In this document: positions 1 to 6,306 of the stretch, piece by piece | How the letters are laid out: every line of letters begins with the position of its first letter | How positions within the stretch are numbered: position 1 is the first letter of the stretch | Assembly: GCA_003220975.1 (NCBI GenBank) | Contig: QHTX01000164.1 | Span: forward strand, 1 to 10,882 | Source: Gemmatimonadota bacterium | Lineage (GTDB): Bacteria; Gemmatimonadota; Gemmatimonadetes; Gemmatimonadales; GWC2-71-9 | Length of the DNA: 10,882 nucleotides | Direction of reading: 5' to 3' | Notes under the pieces: model-generated | Seen by the model: only the letters and a program-made list of their open reading frames with translations | Database searches by the model: none | Told to the model about the DNA's origin: nothing | Program-made: the position numbers and the translations under genes

Positions 1-233
1 TGGCGGCGCCTGTGCCCCTGAACCTGGTCTGCTTCCGCCACGTCGGGGGCGACCCCGCGAACCAGCGTCTGCTCGACGAGCTGAACGGCTCGGGCAGCCT
101 TTATCTGACGCATGCCCGCCTCGACGGCCGGCTGGTGCTCCGCCTGGCGATCGGGGGAACGTTCACCGAGCGGCGGCACGTGGCGGCCGCCTGGCAGCTG
201 ATCCGGGACCGGGCCGGCGCGGCGGCTGCATGA
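1..233 (+). CDS. PLP-dependent group II (aromatic-L-amino-acid type) decarboxylase, C-terminal fragment
   Basis: The reading frame (codons from base 3) is open to the left edge and stops with TGA at 231-233, so only about 76 C-terminal residues are present. The peptide reads PLNLVCFRHVG near its start, then NQRLLDELNGSGSLYLTHAR and LVLRLAIGGTFTERRHV, and ends soon after AAWQLIRD. This is the pattern of the C-terminal small domain of aromatic-amino-acid decarboxylases and related group II PLP enzymes, which remove the carboxylate from amino acids such as tyrosine, tryptophan, DOPA or glutamate. The PLP-binding lysine and substrate pocket are upstream of the window, so the substrate cannot be told. 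The GTG at 12 is internal and not the real start. The stop overlaps the next gene's ATG as ATGA at 230-233, suggesting co-transcription with the channel gene. The family call is fairly firm and the exact enzyme is unknown. Confidence 0.8.
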   Translation, partial: AAPVPLNLVCFRHVGGDPANQRLLDELNGSGSLYLTHARLDGRLVLRLAIGGTFTERRHVAAAWQLIRDRAGAAAA

Positions 234-1396
234 GATCGATCATCGGCGTCGCCGGAGCGATCCTGCTCGCGACCGTGCTGTGGGACGCCTTCGAGACGAT
301 TATCCTGCCGCGGCGGGTGAGCGGCCGCATCCGGCTCACGAAGCTCTTCTACAGTGCCACGTGGCACCCCTGGCGTGTCACCGCCCTGCTGCTGCCGCGG
401 CGGCCGCGCGACGCGTTCCTCAGCTTCTACGGCCCGTTGTCGCTGATCCTGCTGCTCGGCTTGTGGGCGACCGGCATCGTCCTCGCCTTCGGGATGCTGC
501 AATGGGCCGCCGGCTCGGCCCTGATCATGACGGGGGGCGGACCCGGGTTCTGGACCGATGTGTACATGAGCGGCACCACGTTCTTCACCCTGGGGCTGGG
601 CGACGTCGCGCCGCGGACCGGCCTCGCCAAGGCCATCACCGTGATCGAAGCGGGCACGGGCTTCGCGTTCCTGGCCGCCGTGATCGGCTATTTCCCCGTT
701 ATCTACCAGGCCTTCTCGCGCCGCGAGGTGGCGATCTCGCTGCTCGACGCGCGGGCTGGCTCGCCGCCCACGGCGGGCGAGCTGTTGTGGCGCTATCGCT
801 GGGACAAGAACGGCGACGCGCTGGCGGCCTTGTTGCAGGACTGGGAGCGCTGGGCCGCCGACGTGCTCGAGAGCCATCTCTCCTATCCTCCGCTCGCGTA
901 CTTCCGGTCTCAGCACTACAACCAGTCGTGGCTCGGCGCGCTGACGACGATCCTCGACTCGAGCGCCATGGTGATGGTGGGTCTGGAAGGCGGGTGCGCC
1001 CGCCAGGCGGCGCTGACGTTCGCCATGGCCCGGCACGCCGTCGTGGACCTGGCCCAGGTCTTCGACACGCCGCCCCGCGAGGCTCTGCAGCCACGGCTCA
1101 CGGACCCCGACCTGGCGCGGTTGCGGGCGCGCCTGGCGGAGGGCGGCGTGCGCCTCCGCGACGAGGCGGACGACGCCGCGGGGCAGCGGCTGGCGGAGCT
1201 GCGACGGATGTACGAGCCGTATGTCGCCGAGCTGGCGCGCTATCTGGCGGTGACCCTGCCGCCGTGGATGCGGGCGGTCGAGCGCCCGGACAACTGGCAG
1301 ACGAGCAGATGGGAGCGCCCGTTGCAGCCACCGAGAAGCTGTTCTGCCCCGCGGTCGCGTCCACGACGATCACTTCTGAATCGAACGGCCCCCTAG
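230..1396 (+). CDS. Two-TM potassium-channel-like (Ion_trans_2) membrane protein
   Basis: The 388-residue protein starts at ATG 230, overlapping the decarboxylase stop by 4 bp; no Shine-Dalgarno is visible, so coupling is likely. A hydrophobic segment lies at about residues 4-26. A second membrane helix spans about 66-92. Then come a pore helix and filter, TTFFTLGLGD (filter T120-D125), and an inner helix at about 135-162. This is the TM-pore-TM layout of the two-TM K+ channel family, but the filter reads TLGLGD where classical K+ channels have TVGYGD. Residues from about 165 to 350 are a soluble, mostly helical, presumably cytoplasmic domain that I do not recognise; no RCK/TrkA nucleotide-binding motif (GxGxxG) is seen. 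Residues after about 355 are low-complexity and Arg/Pro/Ser-rich. They include 14 codons contributed by a 42-bp repeat (1331-1372), which adds a whole number of codons, so without it the frame would still reach the same stop. The TAG stop at 1394-1396 overlaps the convergent gene's stop. Ion selectivity is inferred. Confidence 0.8.
   Translation: MRSIIGVAGAILLATVLWDAFETIILPRRVSGRIRLTKLFYSATWHPWRVTALLLPRRPRDAFLSFYGPLSLILLLGLWATGIVLAFGMLQWAAGSALIMTGGGPGFWTDVYMSGTTFFTLGLGDVAPRTGLAKAITVIEAGTGFAFLAAVIGYFPVIYQAFSRREVAISLLDARAGSPPTAGELLWRYRWDKNGDALAALLQDWERWAADVLESHLSYPPLAYFRSQHYNQSWLGALTTILDSSAMVMVGLEGGCARQAALTFAMARHAVVDLAQVFDTPPREALQPRLTDPDLARLRARLAEGGVRLRDEADDAAGQRLAELRRMYEPYVAELARYLAVTLPPWMRAVERPDNWQTSRWERPLQPPRSCSAPRSRPRRSLLNRTAP
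1331..1372. repeat. 42-bp exact direct repeat, copy 1
   Basis: The segment starts CCGAGAAGCTGTTC and ends CCACGACGATCA. It is identical, base for base, to 2455-2496, 1124 bp away in the same orientation. The match breaks at both sides (A versus G at the left, C versus T at the right). Here it lies inside the 3' end of the channel gene, where it reads as 14 codons, and 20 bp beyond the stop of the minus-strand beta-barrel gene. It contains a short inverted repeat, AGAA-GCTG-TTCT. Its minus strand reads IVVDATAGQNSFS, as in copy 2. Confidence 0.95.
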
Positions 1397-2033
1397 AAGG
1401 CCACCGTCAGTCCCGCTCGCGCCAGGCTCTGCTCGATCGGTGCGTCGATCTCCCCGGTCCCGCCCGGGTTGGTCTTGCGATCGATGCGCTGAAACTCGTA
1501 GCCGGCGGTGCCGTGTAGGCGGCCGGCGAGCCGCACGTCCAGCTCGAGCCCCAGGTCGATCGAGACCGGGGCGCGGCCGCCGCCCGAGAAGTGCGGCGCC
1601 GCGAGGTAATCGGCCCGGAACGACATCGTCGCCCCGGCCCCGATCTCGCTGAACGCGCGCGCGCCCACACGTACCGCGCCCACCGACTGCGCGTCGAACT
1701 CGGGATCCGCGCCGCGGTGGGTAATTCCCGCCTCGAGGCTGGCGTAGGCCGCAACATCGTAGGCGAGCCACGCGTCCACCTGCGTGGCCGTGAAGCCTGT
1801 ATCGGCACTGCTCCCGCTGGTGGGATCGAAGCTCACTCGTGACACCGCCGCCGCAGCGCTGAACCGGCGATACCGCGCTGACAGGGCGCCGCCGATGCCC
1901 GTGCCCTGATAACGCAGCGGTAGCTCGCAAGCACGAATTGGGGCCCGAGCGTGACCTGCTGGGCGAGCGCCGGCCGCGCGCCGAGCGCCAGGGCCAGGAC
2001 GACGAGGGCCGCGCGTCCCCCCGTCCCCCTCAC
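1393..2033 (-). CDS. Small outer-membrane beta-barrel protein, broken by a frameshift
   Basis: The start is taken as GTG at 2033-2031, overlapping the TGA of the upstream TPR gene (GTGA). This frame begins with a clear signal peptide, RAALVVLALALGARPALAQ, with an ALA cleavage site, then QVTLGPQFVLASY. Near 1911-1925 it must change frame; the next frame continues LRYQGTGIGGALSARYRRFS and runs to TAG at 1395-1393. The whole is 641 bp, one base short of 214 codons, so one restored base gives about 213 residues. Alternating polar/hydrophobic strands (for example ATMSFRADYLAA and VSIDLGLELDVRLAG) and the C-terminal LARAGLTVAF, ending in Phe, fit an outer-membrane barrel recognised by the BAM machinery. 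As read, translation would stop at the TGA near 1835, so the product would be truncated unless the base is a sequencing error. The specific function is unknown. It is last in the minus-strand run and converges on the channel gene at CTAG 1393-1396. Confidence 0.7.
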
Positions 2034-3050
2034 CGCCCGGCCCCCGACGGCTTCGACAGCGGGGCGATGGTGAGCTGCACCTGCTGGCGCCGCGTGACGT
2101 TCTCCTTCGCGATGTCCTGGTTGCGCCGTGCGATCTGCTCGTGCAGCAGCTTGTTGTAGAGGATGTTCCCCTGGGCCGGCCGGGCCGCGGGCTTGCGCAG
2201 CATCATCACGAACCCCGTGACCAGCGCCGCGCCTCCCACGATGCCCAGCTCGCGCTTCGAGCTGGACCCGAGGCTCGCGCTCTCGAGGCCGAGGGTGCCG
2301 ACGAGCGCGCCCCCAGTATAAAGGAAGGCGAGCCCCACCGGCCGCCAGCTCTGGGGCGCGATCTCGGTCTCGGGGAGCTCCTGGTACCCGGGGAGGCTGG
2401 TCAGGTGGGGCAACGTATCGACGGTGCCGTGGAGGATGCGCACCGGCTGCGACGCCGAGAAGCTGTTCTGCCCCGCGGTCGCGTCCACGACGATCATCCC
2501 CGTTCGGCAAGCGTGCCGGCCAGCGCACGTTCACGGTCCCCGGCACCACCGCGGAGTCGACGAGCAGCGAGGCGGCGCCGCTCACCGCCCGCGTGCGGAC
2601 CCGGGCGGGGCTCGTCACCGTGAAGCGGATCGGAAGGCTTCCCTGGCCCCCCACGAACCGGGCGCTGTCCACCTTCAGCTGGCGCACCACGAGCACCTGT
2701 CCCAGGGCCGAGTAAAAGAGGCTCGTGATCTTGGGCGAGATACGCCGCGGGTCAAGCTCGCGATCGGGGTCGAGCAGGATCGTCTGCTTGAACGCGTCCA
2801 CCGCCTTCACCTGCGAGTCGGTGGCGCTGTAGGCGAACCCGAGCAGCTCGTAGGCGCGCGCCTGATCGGGGCCGCTCATCCGCTCGAGCAGGGCGCGCCG
2901 CGCCAGCGCGATCGCTCGGGCGAAGTCGACGTTGTCGTACGCCTGGAGCGCCTGGCGCAAGGTGGCGTTCTGGGACGGGGCCGGCGCCTGCGCCAGAACA
3001 GGTTTCGCGAAGCCCGCCGCGAGCACCAGGAGCAATCGGCTGCGCCGCAT
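2030..3050 (-). CDS. Exported TPR protein with FlgD/Ig-like and helical C-terminal region, broken by a frameshift
   Basis: The ATG at 3050 lies 3 bp after the kinase stop, with GGAGA 8 bp upstream. The product begins with a signal peptide, RRSRLLLVLAAGFAKPVLAQ. Residues about 27-95 form helical TPR-like repeats (ARAIALARRALLERMSG; ARAYELLGFAYSATDSQVKA). Then comes a beta-rich part, PIRFTVTSPARVRTRAV to TVNVRWPARLPNG, resembling an FlgD-type Ig fold. At a run of four C (2498-2501) the frame shifts. Removing one base joins LPNG to MIVVDATAGQNSFSASQPVR and gives 339 residues. The second half holds two hydrophobic segments (LAFLYTGGALVGTL and LGIVGGAALVTGFVMML) and a charged helical tail, NILYNKLLHEQIARRNQDIA. 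It ends at TGA 2032-2030, overlapping the barrel gene's GTG. As read, frame 1 would run on through the barrel gene region to about 1833, giving a nonsense fusion. The protein is probably periplasmic or membrane-anchored; its function is unknown, but its place after the kinase suggests a partner or output. Confidence 0.72.
2455..2496. repeat. 42-bp exact direct repeat, copy 2
   Basis: This copy is identical to 1331-1372 in the same orientation. On the minus strand it encodes IVVDATAGQNSFS inside the TPR/Ig-like protein, where it fits the surrounding beta-strand pattern, so this is probably the source copy. It ends two bases before the CCCC run that carries the gene's frameshift. Confidence 0.95.
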
Positions 3051-3053
3051 GCC

Positions 3054-4592
3054 TCAGCTCTCCGGGAGGAGGGTGTAGACCTTGGGCACCGTGTTGCCCG
3101 CATCCACCTGAACGGCCTCGGTGACCGTGCGGTAGCCCTCGCGCAGGATCCGAATCGTGTGCCGGCCCGGCTTGACGGGCCACCGCACGACTGGGGTCGG
3201 CCCTGCGTCCACGCCGTCGATGTAGACCTCACCGTAGGGATTGGCGTTCACGGTGATGAATCCCTGCGCCTGCTCGACCGGGGCAGGCGAAGAAGGCGGC
3301 GGCGCGGCCGGACGCCGGGAGCGGAGGCGCTCGGTCGCGGGCAGGCGCACCGTGTCCGCGATCCGCACGGTGTCCACGGCAGGGGGGGAAGCTGCCTGGT
3401 CGGACGCGGTGCCACGCCCGAGCGCGAGATACCCCGCCGCGGCGATTCCCGCCACGACGACTACGGCGACGACAACGCCCGTCCGCGACCTGGGCTTCGC
3501 CGCCGGCGGGCGTGCACGCCGGGCGCTCCCCGGCGCAAGCGGCGTCGTCGGAGCCCCGGTGATCTCCGTCGGGGAGTCAGCCGTGACCCGTACGCGGGGG
3601 CCGGCGGCCTTGCGTCCCTTCTTGGGCGCGACGACCGGCTGCTCCGGCCACACCGCGGTGGCGAAGTCCTCCATCGTGGGGAAGCGCAGGTCGGGGTCCT
3701 TGGACATGGCGCGCGCGACGGCCGTCGCCAGGAACGGCGGCACGGCGGCGTTCTTGCTGCTCGCGAGCGGTGCCTCCTCGAAGATCTGCTTGTAGAGGAC
3801 GGTGTGCACCGAGTCGCCGGTGAACGGCAGCTCGGCGGTGATCATGCGGTAGCCCACGACCCCGAGCGAGTACTGGTCGGCGCGGCCGTCTACGGCATGC
3901 CCTTTCGCTTGCTCGGGCGCCATGTAGTGGGGCGTCCCGATGATCATGCCGGTGGCGGTGAAGCCGGTGGCCGCCTGCAACGCCTTGGAGATCCCGAAGT
4001 CGGTGAGCATCACGCGCCCGTCGTGGTCGAACATGATGTTCGCCGGCTTCACGTCGCGATGCACCACGCCGCGCTGATGCGCGTGGCCCAGCGCGCAGGC
4101 GGCCTCCCACAGGATCCGCTGGATGTCCGCGATCGCGAGCGGCTCTTTCTTTTCCAACAGGTCCTCGAGCGACGTGCCCGCGATGTACTTCATCACGAAG
4201 TAGTTGAGCCCGCCCTCGCTCTCGACCCGGTAGATTGGGATGATGTTGGGGTGGTCGAGCTTGGCGGCGGTCTTCGCCTCCTGCTGGAAGCGGCGCACCA
4301 CCTGGTGGTCCTGGGCCACGTCGGGCGGGAGCACCTTGATGGCGACCTCGCGCTCGAGCGCCATGTCGTGGGCGAGGAACACGGAGCCCATCCCGCCCTT
4401 GCCCAATAGGCGCTCGATCCGGTACTCGCCCTCGATCAGCCGTTGCAGGCGCTCGCGGAGCGCGTCGATGCTGCCGGTGTTGGGCGAGCCCTCCGCGCCC
4501 GAGACATCCGCGCCGCACGAGAAGCAGTACCGGCTGTTCTCCGGTATCGGCGTGTGGCAACGGTAGCACTCGACGGCGCCGCTGTTGGTCAT
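3054..4592 (-). CDS. Transmembrane Ser/Thr protein kinase: zinc ribbon, kinase, TM, PEGA
   Basis: The 512-residue protein starts at ATG 4592, whose ATGA overlaps the upstream stop. The frame stays open further upstream, but that part lies over the preceding gene. Residues 9-27 form a zinc ribbon (C9xxC12 and C23xxC26). The Hanks-type kinase domain covers about 57-320 and has every key residue: glycine loop GKGGMGSVF (64-72), VAIK lysine K86, alphaC Glu E105, HRDVKPAN (178-185), DFG (198-200) and APEQ. It should therefore be an active kinase phosphorylating Ser/Thr. An Ala/Pro/Arg-rich linker follows, then one TM helix, GVVVAVVVVAGIAAAGYLAL. After a Pro-rich stretch there is a PEGA domain (about 445-505: GFITVNANPYGEVYIDG, then GRHTIRILREGYRTV), placed outside the inner membrane. 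PEGA domains are small beta folds often found at surfaces. The layout is a one-component envelope sensor kinase; the signal and substrates are unknown. It sits between an exported Ig/PPC protein and exported TPR and barrel proteins. Confidence 0.93.
   Translation of the reverse strand: MTNSGAVECYRCHTPIPENSRYCFSCGADVSGAEGSPNTGSIDALRERLQRLIEGEYRIERLLGKGGMGSVFLAHDMALEREVAIKVLPPDVAQDHQVVRRFQQEAKTAAKLDHPNIIPIYRVESEGGLNYFVMKYIAGTSLEDLLEKKEPLAIADIQRILWEAACALGHAHQRGVVHRDVKPANIMFDHDGRVMLTDFGISKALQAATGFTATGMIIGTPHYMAPEQAKGHAVDGRADQYSLGVVGYRMITAELPFTGDSVHTVLYKQIFEEAPLASSKNAAVPPFLATAVARAMSKDPDLRFPTMEDFATAVWPEQPVVAPKKGRKAAGPRVRVTADSPTEITGAPTTPLAPGSARRARPPAAKPRSRTGVVVAVVVVAGIAAAGYLALGRGTASDQAASPPAVDTVRIADTVRLPATERLRSRRPAAPPPSSPAPVEQAQGFITVNANPYGEVYIDGVDAGPTPVVRWPVKPGRHTIRILREGYRTVTEAVQVDAGNTVPKVYTLLPES
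3059..3063 (-). promoter_or_regulatory. Ribosome binding site for the TPR gene
   Basis: GGAGA on the minus strand lies within the last codons of the kinase gene, 8 bases before the ATG at 3050. It supports that start and independent re-initiation, since the genes do not overlap here (3 bp gap). Confidence 0.5.
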
Positions 4593-6267
4593 CGTAAAGA
4601 GCTGCCCGGACGGAGGGGCACGGAGCGCGGGCCGCCCTTCCTGATCAGAGCCTCGAGCCGCGCTCGTCGCGCCGCGCTTGTCTGGAGCTGGGCCTGGCTC
4701 AGCGCCGTGACGGAGCTCGCCGGGAGGGTCTGGCAAGCCTGGTTCAGCGGTATCACGGTCGAGATGCCGATGCAGATCGAATAGCGCGTCGGGACGCCGG
4801 CGAAGTCCACCACAACCGCGTAATAATCGTTCGGCGCCAGCGACAGGGTCATATCGACCGTGGAGCCGGCCGTCGCAGCGCTGCCGACGATGGTCATCGC
4901 CGTGTCGCCGGGTGCCGGCACGTTCAACACGTACAGGTCGATATCGCTCGAGTCTGTCGCCGCGAACGGCCGGGCGGCAGTCCGGAAGCGAACGAGTTGG
5001 GCGAGCGAGCCGGGAACGTTAAATCGGAACCAGTCCACATCGTGCGGGTTCTCGATGGCGAGCGTGTCGAGGTAGGTGTTGTTGGGCAGCCCAGCGAGCA
5101 GGATCGGCTTGGTGTCCGCCGCATCTTGTCTTCCTCGTGCGCGTCGCGCGGAATTCGCGGGTCGGATAACGCGTAGCCCTCGGCGACCGTGAGCGAATAG
5201 CGGCCGGGCTGGCCATAGATGGTGATCGCGTCTACGCTGCCTGCCGGAAAGTCGTGAAACGCCACAAACGTGGACTCTGCGGCCGCCTCCTTCGGGCGGA
5301 ACGCGGCTCCCTTGCACGCATGGAAGGACGGGCCAAAGGTCCAAGCGCCCCGCCCGAGAAAGTAGCTCGTGTCGGCGGCCCGGAAGCCCAGGGAGTCGGT
5401 GAGGAACGTCAGGAACGTCCCGGGGACACTCGAGTTGAGCGCGATCGTCAGGTCGCGCGTCTGGGACTGCTGCAAGCGATACCAGTCCGCGCCCACGGTG
5501 ACGTCGCGCGGCAGCACTTCGAACGACAGTGCGGGGTTGAAGAACAGCAGAAAGTTCCAGATCGTCCCCGGAAACGGCCGCGAGGTCTCGAGGTCCACGC
5601 TCGCTGGCGCGATCTCGTTCGGCTCGTACAGGTCCCGTCGAATTACTCGGACGGTGTCGCGCGTGAACCCGAACACCCCATTGCCGATGAAGAACAGGGA
5701 ATCCGTGTGCGCTGGCGGCGGCACCCAGAACCGCGCCTGGGCGTAGCCGGTCGCGTCCCGCAGCGGGGGAATGAAGAACGCATACGGGATCAAGACCGCG
5801 TTTCCCATGCTCATCTGGAAGATGGAGTCCACTCCAACGCCATACACCGTGGCGGTCTCGCCATACGTCACGGTCTGGGGCCGGACGCTGTCCACCTCGA
5901 GCGGTGCGGAGACCCGCAGGATGGTTTGCCCAGGGAGTGCGCTCTTGTCGAAGTTCGCGGCCGCCGCGCGAATGTCGACGGTCCCCGACTTCACGCCGGT
6001 GATGTGCCCCGCATTGTCCACTGTCGCGATCTTGGGATCGCTGCTCGTCCACACGAACGCGACGTTGGGGATCGCCACGGAGTCGCCCGGCCCGCGCACT
6101 TGCCAGGCGGTGGCGATGGCGACGGTGTCGTTGCCCCGGATCAGGATTTTGAGGGGGGTGATGCTCACGTGCACCGAGCTGTCGCGCTCGGTGGGGAACA
6201 CGCATCTCCCGACGGTTACAGACGTGAACAGCAACGCCAGGGCGCCGAGGCCGCGATGGTGTGGCAT
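4589..6267 (-). CDS. Exported Ig-like (BIG2) / PPC-domain surface protein, broken by a frameshift
   Basis: The ATG at 6267 opens a signal sequence, LGALALLFTSVTVGRC. The Cys near residue 23 could be lipidated, but the preceding VGR is a poor lipobox. Residues about 33-120 resemble a bacterial Ig-like group 2 domain (IATVDNAGHITGVKSGTVDI). An IPT/TIG-like segment follows (VDSVRPQTVTYGETATVYG). Then come two stretches like bacterial pre-peptidase C-terminal (PPC) domains: RRDLYEPNEIAPASVDLETS and a second with NPHDVDWFRFNVPG, SSDIDLYVLNVP and NDYYAVVVDFAGV. The frame changes near 5121-5135, between DAHEEDK and DAADTKPILLAG. The span of 1679 bp is one base short of 560 codons, so one missing base would explain it. 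As read, the product runs out of frame to about 4924. The gene ends at TGA 4591-4589, overlapping the kinase ATG. It probably acts at the cell surface as an adhesive or ligand-binding protein; no catalytic motif is seen. Confidence 0.72.
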
Positions 6268-6306
6268 TCGCCCAGTCCGGCGGAGTTGGCCCTCAATCTA
6301 ATATGC
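6268..6306 (-). promoter_or_regulatory. Only intergenic gap in the minus-strand run; possible weak promoter
   Basis: These 39 bp separate the DUF58 stop from the Ig/PPC start and are the only gap over 3 bp on the minus strand. Reading that strand, there is an AT-rich patch, GCATATTAGATTGAGG, unusual in this sequence; TATTAG could be a -10 element. No convincing -35 hexamer lies 16-18 bp upstream. No terminator hairpin with a T-run is visible. It may mark a boundary between two transcription units, or just a spacer within one. Confidence 0.3.

Noticed and set aside
101..1036. Long minus-strand open frame across the channel gene
   Set aside because: Its product is Arg/Gly/His-rich with no domain pattern; the plus frame has clear TM and pore motifs. 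It is a GC-driven shadow.
1331..1372. Repeat copy as a transcription terminator
   Set aside because: Its inverted repeats have only about 4-bp arms and no T-run follows.
1331..2496. Insertion sequence or CRISPR between the direct repeats
   Set aside because: The segment encodes parts of the TPR and barrel genes, with no transposase; there are only two copies, 1124 bp apart, with no spacer pattern.
2487..2497. Separate gene starting MIVVDATAGQNSFS
   Set aside because: The text resembles a GTPase-like VVDATAGQN motif, but there is no Walker A or other SRP-GTPase motif, and it continues the upstream Ig-like domain once the frame is restored.
1833..3050. Single 405-residue minus-strand protein
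   Set aside because: After the CCCC at 2498-2501 the sequence turns to Arg/Pro/Ala-rich nonsense, then enters the barrel gene's signal peptide by chance of frame. It is better read as two genes plus frameshifts.
2424..4409. Long plus-strand open frame opposite the TPR and kinase genes
   Set aside because: It is antisense to an intact kinase and shows low-complexity Arg/His/Gly/Asp sequence; it is a codon-bias shadow.
6268..6306. Strong sigma-70 promoter
   Set aside because: Only a weak -10-like TATTAG in an AT-rich patch; no matching -35.
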